From an uncultured Oscillospiraceae bacterium (GTDB lineage Bacteria > Bacillota_A > Clostridia > Oscillospirales > Oscillospiraceae), in contig CAAFFR010000126.1 of assembly GCA_900762245.1 (NCBI GenBank), positions 1 through 57,642 of the forward strand: a stretch of 57,642 bases of DNA, given 5' to 3'. The notes below the pieces were generated by a model. The model was given only the letters and a program-made list of their open reading frames with translations. It was not told the origin of the DNA and ran no database searches. Shown piece after piece: positions 41,836-50,674 of the stretch; within the stretch, counting starts at the first letter, position 1; each line of letters opens with the position of its first letter. Both the position numbers and the translations under genes were made by a program.

Positions 41836-44360
41836 TTTGCGTCAAACCAGCTCTTTCCGATTTTTGCTTCTGCAGTCAAAGGAACCCGCAGTTTCGCAAC
41901 AGACTGCATTTCCCGGCTGACCAAAGCTGCCACCTCTTCTGCAATGGATTCGGGGCATTCTACGATCAGTTCGTCATGAACCTGCAGCAAAAGCTCCGCT
42001 TCCGGGAAATTGGCATTCAGTGCCTCTTCCACCCGGATCATGGCCAGTTTAATGAGGTCGGCGGCGGTACCCTGGATGGGCGTATTCAGCGCAATGCGCT
42101 CCGCGCCGCTGCGGATATTGAAATTACTGCTTTTCAGTTCCGGGATATAGCGGCGGCGGCCGTAAAGGGTCTGGGTGTAACCGATTTCCTTGGCGTCTTC
42201 CACCACTTTCTTCATATAAGTGCGCACGCCCCGGTAATTGGCAAGATAATTATCGATATAGTCCCGGGCTTCATAGCGGCTGACGCCGATATCCTCTGCC
42301 AGAGAAAACTCACTGATACCATAAACGATGCCAAAGTTGACCGCCTTGGCGTTGCGGCGCTGCAAGGGAGTCACTTCTTCTACGGAAACGCCGAAGACCT
42401 GAGCCGCTGTGGCGGTGTGGATATCCGTGCCGGAGCAGAAGGCACTCTGCATGGTCTGATCCTCAGCAATGTGGGCCAGCACCCGCAGTTCGATCTGGCT
42501 GTAGTCTGCATCCACCAGCACGCAGCCGGGCTTGGGGACGAACATTTTCCGGATCTCCGCACCCAGATCGGTACGGACAGGGATATTCTGCAGGTTAGGT
42601 TCTGTAGAAGACAGTCGGCCAGTTGCCGTCACCAGATTCTGGAAGGTGGTACGGATGCGGCCATCTGTCTGGATCACCTTGATCAGGCCGTCGGCATAGG
42701 TGGATTTCAGTTTGGTCAGCATCCGGTAGTCCATAATGGCGGGAATAATGGGATGCTTGCCCTTCAGCTTTTCCAACACCTCGGCATTGGTGGAATATCC
42801 GGTCTTGGTCTTCTTTACAGGAGGAAGCTGCAGCTTCTCAAAGAGCAGCTCTCCCAGCTGTTTGGTGGAGTTAATGTTGAATTTTTCTTCGGAATAGGAA
42901 TAAATCAGTTCCTCACAGGCATCAATCCGCTCTGAGAGCATGGCACCGAACTGTTCCAGCTGGGCACGGTCAATACAAATACCGCGCTTTTCCATACGGT
43001 AGAGGACCTGGCACAGGGGCAGTTCGATTTCCGTATACAGCTTCTCCATTCCGTTTTTTTCCAGTTCGGCTGTGAGAATGCTGCGCAGATTCCAGAGGGC
43101 TTCGGCGCAGGCTGCGGCATCCTCATCCTCCACAGAAGTGCCGAGGAAGTTGGTTGCCAGCTTGGAAACAGGATAATCTGACTGGGAGGGGTTCAGGTCG
43201 TAGGCAGCAAGCGCTGTATCGAAAACGCAGGTACCAAAGATAATACCCATATCATCCATACGATGCATGGTAGATTTACTGTCATGGAAGATGATTTCCT
43301 TATCTGCCAGAGAGAAACCGCCCATCTGGGCCTCCATGGGAGTCAAGGCACAAACGCCGTCTGCCCAAGCGAGGCCAATGCTGCCATCCCCCGCCACATA
43401 GGCAGCACAGGATTTTACATTCTCCGGCATGGCATCCATACGGGGCAGTGTTTCCACTCTGGATACAGGCTTGGGAGCCTCAGCGGCAGCGCCGCGAAGA
43501 CCGTATTTATCAATCAGCCGGACAAATTCCAATTTCTGGAACAGGTTGTACAGCTCCGGACGGTTGTAGGGCTGGATAATGGCATCCCGGGGGGCAAATT
43601 CGATGGGGGCTTCGGGACGGATGGTAGCAAGATCATAGGACAGGTAAGCATTTTCCTTGTCCTTTTCCAGCTTTTCCCGGAGCTTGGGACGGATGGACTT
43701 GTCGTCCAGGTTGGCGTACACCCCATCCAGAGAACCGAATTTTGCCAGCAGGTCCTTGGCGGTTTTGGGACCCACACCTGCCACACCGGGAATATTGTCA
43801 GAGGAATCGCCCATGAGGGCTTTCAGGTCGATAAGCTTTTTGGGCTCGAAGCCGTATTCCTCCCGGAACAGTTCTTCGGTATAGAGGGTTGCGGTGGTCT
43901 GACCGGGTTTGGAGATCACCAGCTTTACATGGACTTTTTGGTCAATGAGCTGCAGAGAATCCCGGTCACCGGTGACGATGACGCACTCCCAATCATTATT
44001 GGAGCAGATCTTGCCGACGGTGCCAATGATATCATCGGCTTCCCACCCCTGACATTCGTAGATGGGAATGTTCATGGCCCGGAGGACATCCTTCATCACC
44101 GGCATCTGCATAGCCAGTTCCTCCGGCATGCCGTGTCGGTTTGCCTTGTAGCCCTCATATTTCAGGTGGCGGAAGGTGGGGCCATGGAGGTCGAAGGCCA
44201 CACAAATGGCTTCCGGCTGTTCTTCCTTCTCCATCCGCTCCAGGATGTTCAGAAAACCGTAAATGGCATGGGTATAAAGCCCCTCCCGGGTGGTAAGGGG
44301 CTTTACACCGAAAAATGCTCGGTTAATAACGCTGTTGCCGTCTAAAATCAGCAGCTTCAT
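41832..44360 (-). CDS. polA: DNA polymerase I
   Basis: 842 residues from the ATG at 44360 (GGAGAAAAGT upstream); an in-frame GTG 12 bp further is less likely. The N-terminal 5'-3' exonuclease (about 1-290) is followed by a 3'-5' exonuclease-like domain without the first DxE motif, so probably inactive, as in other Gram-positive Pol I enzymes. The polymerase domain has motif A VDADYSQIELRVLAHIA, motif B RRNAKAVNFGIVYGIS and motif C LLQVHDELIVECP. It overlaps cysS (ATGA) and rimI. Confidence 0.95.
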   Translation of the reverse strand: MKLLILDGNSVINRAFFGVKPLTTREGLYTHAIYGFLNILERMEKEEQPEAICVAFDLHGPTFRHLKYEGYKANRHGMPEELAMQMPVMKDVLRAMNIPIYECQGWEADDIIGTVGKICSNNDWECVIVTGDRDSLQLIDQKVHVKLVISKPGQTTATLYTEELFREEYGFEPKKLIDLKALMGDSSDNIPGVAGVGPKTAKDLLAKFGSLDGVYANLDDKSIRPKLREKLEKDKENAYLSYDLATIRPEAPIEFAPRDAIIQPYNRPELYNLFQKLEFVRLIDKYGLRGAAAEAPKPVSRVETLPRMDAMPENVKSCAAYVAGDGSIGLAWADGVCALTPMEAQMGGFSLADKEIIFHDSKSTMHRMDDMGIIFGTCVFDTALAAYDLNPSQSDYPVSKLATNFLGTSVEDEDAAACAEALWNLRSILTAELEKNGMEKLYTEIELPLCQVLYRMEKRGICIDRAQLEQFGAMLSERIDACEELIYSYSEEKFNINSTKQLGELLFEKLQLPPVKKTKTGYSTNAEVLEKLKGKHPIIPAIMDYRMLTKLKSTYADGLIKVIQTDGRIRTTFQNLVTATGRLSSTEPNLQNIPVRTDLGAEIRKMFVPKPGCVLVDADYSQIELRVLAHIAEDQTMQSAFCSGTDIHTATAAQVFGVSVEEVTPLQRRNAKAVNFGIVYGISEFSLAEDIGVSRYEARDYIDNYLANYRGVRTYMKKVVEDAKEIGYTQTLYGRRRYIPELKSSNFNIRSGAERIALNTPIQGTAADLIKLAMIRVEEALNANFPEAELLLQVHDELIVECPESIAEEVAALVSREMQSVAKLRVPLTAEAKIGKSWFDAK

Positions 44361-45772
44361 ACTTTTCTCCACTTGGCTCCCTGGGGAGTATCAATAATCT
44401 CCACGCCCATGGCCTTCAGTTCATCACGGATACGGTCTGCCTCGGCAAAATTCTTTGCCTTCTTTGCGGCAGTGCGGGCAGCTACCAGAGCATCGATCTC
44501 AGGATCGGCGTTGGCAGCTTCCTCCTCGGCCTGCTTCTTTGCCAGCGCTTCCGCAGCGGAAATCAGGTTCAGGGACAGGACGCGGTCGAAATCTGCCAGA
44601 GCAGCCAGCTTGGTGGCATCATTGCACTTGGCCTTCAGGACATCGTAAACGGCAGTAACAGCCACAGCAGTATTCAGGTCACCTTCCAGTGCCTTGGCAA
44701 AACGCTTCTTCAGGGCTGCAAAGGCATCGGCATCCACCTCGCCCTCGTTCTTGAAGGTGGCGATCTTGGCGATCAGCTTGTTGTAGGCAACAACAGCATT
44801 GTCCAGATTCTCCCAGGTGAAGACCAGGTTCTTCCGGTAGTGGCTCTGGAGGCAGAACAGACGGTAGGCCATGGGATCATAGCCCTTCTTCTCCAGCAGG
44901 GAAACGGTGAGGAATTCACCCTTGGACTTACTCATCTTGCCGGAGGCATCGTTCAGATGGTGGACATGGAACCAGTAGTTGCACCACTTATGGCCCAGAT
45001 AGCTTTCAGACTGGGCAATTTCGTTGGTGTGGTGAGGGAAAGCATTATCGATACCGCCGGCATGGATATCCAGATCCTCGCCCAGATGCTTCATGGAAAT
45101 GCAGGAGCACTCAATATGCCATCCGGGATAACCAACACCCCAGGGAGAGTCCCACTTCAGGGCCTGATCCTCAAACTTGGACTTGGTAAACCAAAGCACG
45201 AAGTCATTCTTGTTCTTCTTGTTAGTGTCTTCCTCAACACCTTCCCGGACACCCACGGCAAGATCTTCTTCGTCATGGTCATTGAACACATAGTATTTTC
45301 CCAGGGTAGCAGTATCGAAATAGATATTGCCGCCCGCGAGATAGGCCTTTCCGGTATCCAGCAGAGTCTGGACCATGTGGATATATTCATCGATGCAATT
45401 CGTGGCAGGCTCTACCACATCGGGACGCTTGATGTTCAGCTTGTCGCAGTCGGAGAAGAAGGCATCGGTATAGAACTGAGCGATTTCCATGACGGACTTG
45501 TTCTCACGCTTGGCGCCCTTGACCATTTTGTCTTCGCCGGTGTCAGCATCGGAGGCCAGATGGCCCACGTCGGTGATGTTCATAACACGCTTGACATTGT
45601 AGCCCTCATAGCGCAATGCTTTTTCCAGCACGTCTTCCATGATGTAGGTGCGCAGATTGCCAATGTGGGCAAAGTGATACACCGTAGGGCCGCAGGTATA
45701 CATCTTTACAAGGTCAGGATTGTTGGGAACAAACAGTTCCTTCTTATGGGACAGGGAATTATACAGATACAT
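44357..45772 (-). CDS. cysS: Cysteine-tRNA ligase
   Basis: 471 residues, class I aminoacyl-tRNA synthetase. The HIGH signature is HFAHIGNL at about residue 34, the KMSKS loop is GKMSKSKGE, and the zinc ligands include the cysteine in YTCGPTVY and those in HIECSC. It is the first gene of a cysS-polA-rimI-tsaD run, downstream of a T-box leader that fits cysteine. Confidence 0.96.
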   Translation of the reverse strand: MYLYNSLSHKKELFVPNNPDLVKMYTCGPTVYHFAHIGNLRTYIMEDVLEKALRYEGYNVKRVMNITDVGHLASDADTGEDKMVKGAKRENKSVMEIAQFYTDAFFSDCDKLNIKRPDVVEPATNCIDEYIHMVQTLLDTGKAYLAGGNIYFDTATLGKYYVFNDHDEEDLAVGVREGVEEDTNKKNKNDFVLWFTKSKFEDQALKWDSPWGVGYPGWHIECSCISMKHLGEDLDIHAGGIDNAFPHHTNEIAQSESYLGHKWCNYWFHVHHLNDASGKMSKSKGEFLTVSLLEKKGYDPMAYRLFCLQSHYRKNLVFTWENLDNAVVAYNKLIAKIATFKNEGEVDADAFAALKKRFAKALEGDLNTAVAVTAVYDVLKAKCNDATKLAALADFDRVLSLNLISAAEALAKKQAEEEAANADPEIDALVAARTAAKKAKNFAEADRIRDELKAMGVEIIDTPQGAKWRKV

Positions 45773-45801
45773 AAGCGATTTCCTCCAATCGTATTTTACA
45801 A

Positions 45802-46001
45802 TAAAAAACGCCTCTTATACCATGCAGGCATAAGAGGCGGGGTAAGCCGCGGTTCCACTCTCATTTTTCACTCAAAGCAGGGTTCGCTCCCGGACGCACT
45901 TTCCCGCTGCTCTTCCTGCCGGGGCTTTCAGCCGGTGGCCCCTGCTCTCTGATGGGTAAGCGGTGCGGTACTCTTTCCGTTCATCGCAATATTCTGTTTT
46001 C
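45802..46001 (-). promoter_or_regulatory. T-box leader of cysS
   Basis: On the minus strand: AGAGAG (45953-45948), a TGC cysteine codon at 45898-45896 as possible specifier, the T-box core GAGTGGAACCGCGG (about 45861-45848), and a terminator with a 10 bp stem CGCCTCTTAT (45839-45830 and 45818-45809) ending in TTTTTT. Specifier choice is inferred from position. Confidence 0.87.
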
Positions 46002-46007
46002 CGATAT

Positions 46008-46037
46008 ATTTTACCATCGCTAAGGGAGATTTGTCAA
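46008..46037 (-). promoter_or_regulatory. Promoter of the cysS operon
   Basis: Minus strand TTGACA (46037-46032), 18 bp, TAAAAT (46013-46008). Confidence 0.7.
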
Positions 46038-46071
46038 GCAGAACCAGTCAGATTTCCACTATCTTCCTTGG

Positions 46072-46089
46072 GAATTTCTTAAGAAATTC
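46072..46089. promoter_or_regulatory. 18 bp perfect palindrome between divergent promoters
   Basis: GAATTTCTTAAGAAATTC, 9 bp upstream of the SH3b lipoprotein -35 (46098) and 35 bp from the cysS -35. Suggestive of an operator; the binding protein is unknown. Confidence 0.5.
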
Positions 46090-46097
46090 TTACACTA

Positions 46098-46127
46098 TTG
46101 ACAAGTACCCCTGTTTCTTAGTATAAT
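46098..46127 (+). promoter_or_regulatory. Promoter of the SH3b lipoprotein
   Basis: TTGACA (46098-46103), 18 bp, TATAAT (46122-46127). Confidence 0.8.
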
Positions 46128-46162
46128 AAGGTCGAGAAATGAGACGAAAGTGAGGTAACGCC

Positions 46163-47560
46163 ATGAATTTCTCCATTAACCGTAAGTTCAGCAGACTGCT
46201 GAGCCTGATTCTTGTTGTGGTCATGCTGACTACCCTGTTTGCAGGCTGCAAGAAAAAGAATCCTCCCGGGGAACCTAGCGAACCCGGTTTGAACCTGAAT
46301 CTGAACTCTTCCGAGGCTACGGAGGATACCACTGCAGCACCTGAAACCACGGAGCCTGTCATCAACGAGAAGACCGCTACCGTTACCCAGGATCTGAAAG
46401 TTCGCAGCGCTCCCAGTCTGGAAGGTTTCGAGGTTTATGTTCTGGAAAAGGGTACCCGTATCGAGGTGAGCCGTATTCAGGAGGTCAGCAAGAAGGAGTG
46501 GGCATTGGTTTTTCTTCCTAACGGAACCTCCGGCTGGATCATGATGGACTATGTGGAAATGGACATTCCCACCACCGTCCCTTCCACCGAGCCCAGCGCA
46601 CCTGCTGAGACCACTCCCGAAGAAACCGATGACAAGAAGGACGAGGAATCCACTGTCACCAACATCAAGGGTGTCATCAACACCAACGGTCTGAACATCC
46701 GCAGCATCCCCAGCACGGAAAATAGCAAGATCCAGGGCCAGTACAACAAGGGCGATGTAGTCACCATTCTGGAAACCAAGAATGGTTGGGGCCGCACCAG
46801 CAAAGGCTGGATCAAGATGGATTACGTCAACACTGCCGGCACCGGCTCCAACACCAATAAGGATGACGACAAGGATACCGATAACAAGGTTACCATTTCC
46901 GGCAACGGCAGCACCACCGTTCAGTTCCGCGGTATCGTCATTGCAAAAGAGCTGAATGTCCGCGCCGATGCAGACCAAAACAGCACCCGTGTGGGCGGCC
47001 TGAAGTACGGCGACCGTGTTGAAATTCTGGAAAAGAGCGGCACCTGGGGTCGTACCAAGAACGGCTGGATCAGCCTGAACTACGTCTATCAGGACGGCAC
47101 CACCGGCACCAGAACCGGTGCCGGCACTGTCACCGGCTCTCAGCTTCACATCCGCAGCGGTCCCGGCACTGGCTACACCAGCATCGGTTCCTATAATCAG
47201 GGCGACCGGGTCACCATTCTGGAGCAGTTTACTTACAACAATGTGACCTGGGGCTGCACCAACAAGGGCTGGATTTCCCTGCAGTATGTGGATATGGACG
47301 GAAATGACTCCGACAACACCACCAACAACAATAATAATAACGGCAGCAATGGCAACACTACTCCCACCACCGGCAAGACCGGCACCATCACCGGTGACGG
47401 ACTGAATGTCCGCAGCGGTCCCGGTCTGACCTACGGCAGCGTTGGTACCCTGAACTCTGGTGACCGTGTTACCGTTTCCAGCACCACGGTTGGCGACGGC
47501 ATCACCTGGGGCAACATCGGCACCGGCTGGGTATCCATGGCTTACGTTCAGCTGGATTAA
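46163..47560 (+). CDS. Lipoprotein with five SH3b domains
   Basis: 465 residues. Lipoprotein signal (TTLFAGC), an acidic and T/P/E-rich linker, and five SH3b repeats (for example NTNGLNIRSIPS, VTGSQLHIRSGPGTGY and ITGDGLNVRSGPGLTYGSVG, each followed by a GWI or GWV turn). No catalytic domain is present. Asn- and Thr-rich linkers separate the repeats. It is a likely peptidoglycan-binding surface protein. AGTGAGGTAA is the ribosome binding site, and the gene is monocistronic. Confidence 0.85.
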   Translation: MNFSINRKFSRLLSLILVVVMLTTLFAGCKKKNPPGEPSEPGLNLNLNSSEATEDTTAAPETTEPVINEKTATVTQDLKVRSAPSLEGFEVYVLEKGTRIEVSRIQEVSKKEWALVFLPNGTSGWIMMDYVEMDIPTTVPSTEPSAPAETTPEETDDKKDEESTVTNIKGVINTNGLNIRSIPSTENSKIQGQYNKGDVVTILETKNGWGRTSKGWIKMDYVNTAGTGSNTNKDDDKDTDNKVTISGNGSTTVQFRGIVIAKELNVRADADQNSTRVGGLKYGDRVEILEKSGTWGRTKNGWISLNYVYQDGTTGTRTGAGTVTGSQLHIRSGPGTGYTSIGSYNQGDRVTILEQFTYNNVTWGCTNKGWISLQYVDMDGNDSDNTTNNNNNNGSNGNTTPTTGKTGTITGDGLNVRSGPGLTYGSVGTLNSGDRVTVSSTTVGDGITWGNIGTGWVSMAYVQLD

Positions 47561-47568
47561 CAAATCTG

Positions 47569-47603
47569 AAAACAGGGCTTCCGGTAGGAAGTCCTGTTTT
47601 TTT
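47569..47603 (+). terminator. Terminator of the SH3b lipoprotein
   Basis: AAAACAGGGCTTCC (47569-47582) pairs with GGAAGTCCTGTTTT (47587-47600) with one mismatch (G opposite T), followed by a T-run. Confidence 0.88.
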
Positions 47604-47610
47604 GCAGATT

Positions 47611-47638
47611 ACAGCCCGGTACTTTCGTACCGGGCTGT
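47611..47638 (-). terminator. Hairpin at the end of the GH3 gene
   Basis: A perfect 12 bp stem (47611-47622 with 47627-47638) just after the GH3 stop. The minus-strand T-run is weak, so terminator function is less sure. Confidence 0.5.
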
Positions 47639-47644
47639 TTGCAA

Positions 47645-50116
47645 TCAACCAATATATTCCTTTTGGGTAGCACTGGCAAAGATGGATTTCACCACATTTG
47701 CACAGCAGCGGCACACATCCTCTTCGGAAATGATGCCATTCTTGACACCCTGCAGGATATCTTTTTTGAAGCTTCCTCCGCCGGGCATGATCAGATCATT
47801 ACCGGCTTTCATTGCAAGCGCACTGCTGGCCTGGCCCTTATTGGTAGAGAACCAGTCCGTCATGACCACACCGTCAAAGCCCCATTCGTTGCGCAGGGCC
47901 TTCGTGCAGATGTCATAGCTGTTGGGGGCATAGACACCGTTGATCTTATTGTAGGAGGTCATAATGCTCTTGGCACCACCCTCCCGAACGCAGATTTCAA
48001 AGCCTCTGAGGTAAATTTCCCGCAGGGCCCGCTCGGACAGGTTGCTGGAAACAAAATTACGGTTATCCTCCTGGTTGTTGCAGGCATAGTGCTTAACTGT
48101 TACATAGAAGCCTTCCTCCTGCTGGACACCCTGGGTAATGGCTGCAGCCATAGTACCGGACAGCCGGGGATCTTCAGCGAAATACTCGAAATTACGGCCA
48201 CACAAGGGATTGCGGTGGATATTGATGGCGGGAGCCAGCCAGTAGGTGCAGCCGTACTCCTTCATTTCCCGGTAGATGGCATTGCCCACCTGATACATAA
48301 GCTCTCGGTTCCAGGTCTGGGCCAGTGCGTTGGCAACGGGGAATGCTGTGGTGTACTGATAGAGGACCGTATCCTTCTCCGCATCTCCAGTCATCAGATT
48401 TTTTACGAAGCCTGGGAAGGCTTCAAAGATGGACAGAGCCAGATCGATTGGCTTGATTTTCCCTTTTTTGTCCACGGCAGAGCGTTTCTGGATACGCAGG
48501 CCCGCGGGACCGTCGCACAGGGCCACATTGGCAAGGCCCTTGTCCCAGAACTTTGAGGTGGTATTGCCCACAGAACCCGGCAGGTCAAAGCGGTTTTGTA
48601 CACCGAACATGCCTGCACCTACCACGATGTCCACCATATCCTTCAGGGTAAGGGTTTTCAGGAAAGCCTGCACCCCTTCATCAGTGCATACAGAAGGCGT
48701 TTCATAGGTGTAGGTCACCGTTTCAAAGGCTGCCGCATCCATACGGATATGTGGAAGACTGTCCGGAATGGTTTCATAGGCATAGGGTTCAGACCGCAGT
48801 TCCTCGAAAGGCTTTTGTACGGGGCAGATGGCTTCGTGTCTGGAGATCACAAGTGTCTGTCCAAGAGTCAGAACACCTACTGTCATAGTATTCCGGGAGG
48901 AATTGCCCATACGCAGGATGTAATCGCCCGCTTCCAGAACGTAGCTGGCATCTGCCTCCCGGTAACTGGCCAAATTCTTCAGGTCAAATACCAGTTCTAC
49001 CGTTTCCTGCTGGCCAGGACTCAGAAGCTCTGTTTTTGCAAAGGCCGCAAGGCTCTGATATTCCTTGCACATCTCACCATTGGGAGCAGATACATAAAGC
49101 TGGACCACTTCCCTGCCGTTATAGATATCTCCCACATTGGTGACAGTGGCTTTCACCGTGATTTTGCTTCCCTCTGCGGCAACACCTGCGGAGTGAATGG
49201 AGAAATCCGTATAACTCAAACCAAAGCCGAAGGGATAGGCAGGCTCCACACCGAAGGAATCAAAATAGCGGTAGCCCACAAAAATGCCTTCTTTATAATA
49301 TTCCTCAGCCAGATCCCCATTGAGATAGCTATACTCATTGGCAAAGGGAAGGTCTGCATACTGTCTTGCCCAGGTATCGGACAGCTTTCCGGAGGGGGTG
49401 ACCGCACCGCTGATGACATCGGCAAAGGCATGTCCGCCCTCGGTACCCAGCTGGCACAGATACAAAATCGCATTGATGCCGGGAATCTCCTCTGCGAAAG
49501 CCATATCAATGGAAGAACCGCAATTGATGACCAGCAGGAAATTCTCATACTGCTCGGCACAGAAACGGATGGTTTCCAGTTCCTCATCCGTCAGGAAGAA
49601 ATCGCCTTTTTCCGCCTTCCGGTCGCCGCCTTCACCAGCCTGACGGCTGAGGACATAGATACAGGAATCGGCAGCGCTTTGCTCCACATCCTCAGCAGTA
49701 ACCAACCGGCCTGCGGGGGAGCGGAAATTGTCGAAAAGCATGCTCATGATGGAATCCAGCTTCAGCAGATTAACACGCTTTTTCTTTTCGATCTTGTATG
49801 CGGCCTCTGCCTCGGCATAATGCTTTTCAAAATCATCGATCCACCGGTGGGTAGTCACCTCAAAGCCCCGGTCCTCAAGGCCCTCCAGAATGGTGACGGA
49901 GTGGCGTTCGTTAACTTCACCGGAACCGGTGCCGCCCTTAATGGTCATGGATGCGCCGGGACCATAGAGGGCCACTTTTTGGGTTTTAAAAGGAAGTGCA
50001 CCGTCATTTTTCAGAAGCACCATACCCTCGCAGGCAGCCTGATAGGCAACCTGTAGATTTTCCTTTTCCCGCTGGGTTACCTCGGGAGAATAGCTTGCTT
50101 TGGTCAGCAGTTTCAT
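47645..50116 (-). CDS. Glycoside hydrolase family 3, domain-permuted beta-glucosidase type
   Basis: 823 residues with the usual order inverted. A GH3 C-terminal domain comes first (about 25-300, VLLKNDGALPF and the GTEGGHAFADVISG stretch), then a fibronectin III-like domain (about 300-400). The catalytic (alpha/beta)8 GH3 domain is last, with the nucleophile Asp754 in GVVMTDWF. The KHYACNNQE motif is in the same domain. No signal peptide, so cytosolic hydrolysis of beta-glucosides imported elsewhere is likely. A GGAGGG site precedes the ATG. Confidence 0.92.
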   Translation of the reverse strand: MKLLTKASYSPEVTQREKENLQVAYQAACEGMVLLKNDGALPFKTQKVALYGPGASMTIKGGTGSGEVNERHSVTILEGLEDRGFEVTTHRWIDDFEKHYAEAEAAYKIEKKKRVNLLKLDSIMSMLFDNFRSPAGRLVTAEDVEQSAADSCIYVLSRQAGEGGDRKAEKGDFFLTDEELETIRFCAEQYENFLLVINCGSSIDMAFAEEIPGINAILYLCQLGTEGGHAFADVISGAVTPSGKLSDTWARQYADLPFANEYSYLNGDLAEEYYKEGIFVGYRYFDSFGVEPAYPFGFGLSYTDFSIHSAGVAAEGSKITVKATVTNVGDIYNGREVVQLYVSAPNGEMCKEYQSLAAFAKTELLSPGQQETVELVFDLKNLASYREADASYVLEAGDYILRMGNSSRNTMTVGVLTLGQTLVISRHEAICPVQKPFEELRSEPYAYETIPDSLPHIRMDAAAFETVTYTYETPSVCTDEGVQAFLKTLTLKDMVDIVVGAGMFGVQNRFDLPGSVGNTTSKFWDKGLANVALCDGPAGLRIQKRSAVDKKGKIKPIDLALSIFEAFPGFVKNLMTGDAEKDTVLYQYTTAFPVANALAQTWNRELMYQVGNAIYREMKEYGCTYWLAPAINIHRNPLCGRNFEYFAEDPRLSGTMAAAITQGVQQEEGFYVTVKHYACNNQEDNRNFVSSNLSERALREIYLRGFEICVREGGAKSIMTSYNKINGVYAPNSYDICTKALRNEWGFDGVVMTDWFSTNKGQASSALAMKAGNDLIMPGGGSFKKDILQGVKNGIISEEDVCRCCANVVKSIFASATQKEYIG

Positions 50117-50180
50117 AGGATTCCCTCCTGATTTATTTTTCTTTTATTATACTGGATATATACTGAATTTTCTACACGAA

Positions 50181-50220
50181 AAACAAAAAAGAAACAGGTT
50201 TCCCGAAGAAACCTGTTTCT
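50181..50220 (-). terminator. Terminator of queA-tgt-yajC
   Basis: A perfect 13 bp stem AGAAACAGGTTTC (50190-50202) with 50208-50220, then a minus-strand TTTTTTGTTT run. Confidence 0.9.
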
Positions 50221-50226
50221 AAAATA

Positions 50227-50604
50227 TTACTGGTTCTTTTCAGCCTTCTTGGCAGCCTTAGCCTTAGCCTTGGCTTCCTGAGCCTTCTTAGCCTCAGCCT
50301 TCTTAGCCTCAGCTGCAGTTTCGTTGCTGGACAGAGCCCACTTCTCGAACTCGATACGAACCTGATCGGCACCGGATTCGATAACGATCTTGTTCTCCTT
50401 AACGTCCACAACAGTGCCGCAAATGCCGCCGATGGTGACGATCTTGTCGCCCTTCTTCACGGCAGAACGCATCTCTTCTGCTTCCTTCTTGCGCTTGTTC
50501 TCGGGACGGATCAGCATGAAGTAGAAGATGGCGATCATGATGACCATCATGAAGACGGTGCTGCCCATGCCGCCGGCAGCGGCAGTGCTAGTCAGAAAAT
50601 TCAT
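50227..50604 (-). CDS. yajC: Preprotein translocase subunit YajC
   Basis: 125 residues. A single N-terminal transmembrane helix (about 14-33) ends in IRPENKRKKEAEEM, and the YajC core DKIVTIGGICGTVVDVKENKIVIE follows. The C-terminal tail is an unusual Lys/Ala/Glu-rich stretch (about 98-125). YajC assists SecDF. It is the last gene of the queA-tgt operon; secD/secF are not next, unlike the common order. Confidence 0.93.
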   Translation of the reverse strand: MNFLTSTAAAGGMGSTVFMMVIMIAIFYFMLIRPENKRKKEAEEMRSAVKKGDKIVTIGGICGTVVDVKENKIVIESGADQVRIEFEKWALSSNETAAEAKKAEAKKAQEAKAKAKAAKKAEKNQ

Positions 50605-50674
50605 TGGGAAAAACTCCTTCTTGTTTGATATCCTGTTTATTATAGCATTGTTTGCTTAAATTGCAAGGGGAAGT

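Noticed and set aside
46118..47563. A 481-codon minus-strand open frame opposite the five-SH3b lipoprotein
   Set aside because: Low-complexity valine/glycine-rich product, created by the repeated codons of the SH3b gene on the other strand; no start signals.
48596..50056. A 486-codon plus-strand open frame opposite the GH3 gene
   Set aside because: No family features and no ribosome binding site; the sense strand has a complete GH3 enzyme.
50117..50160. Promoter for the GH3 gene
   Set aside because: A TATAAT-like -10 is present but no acceptable -35 at normal spacing, so I left it out.
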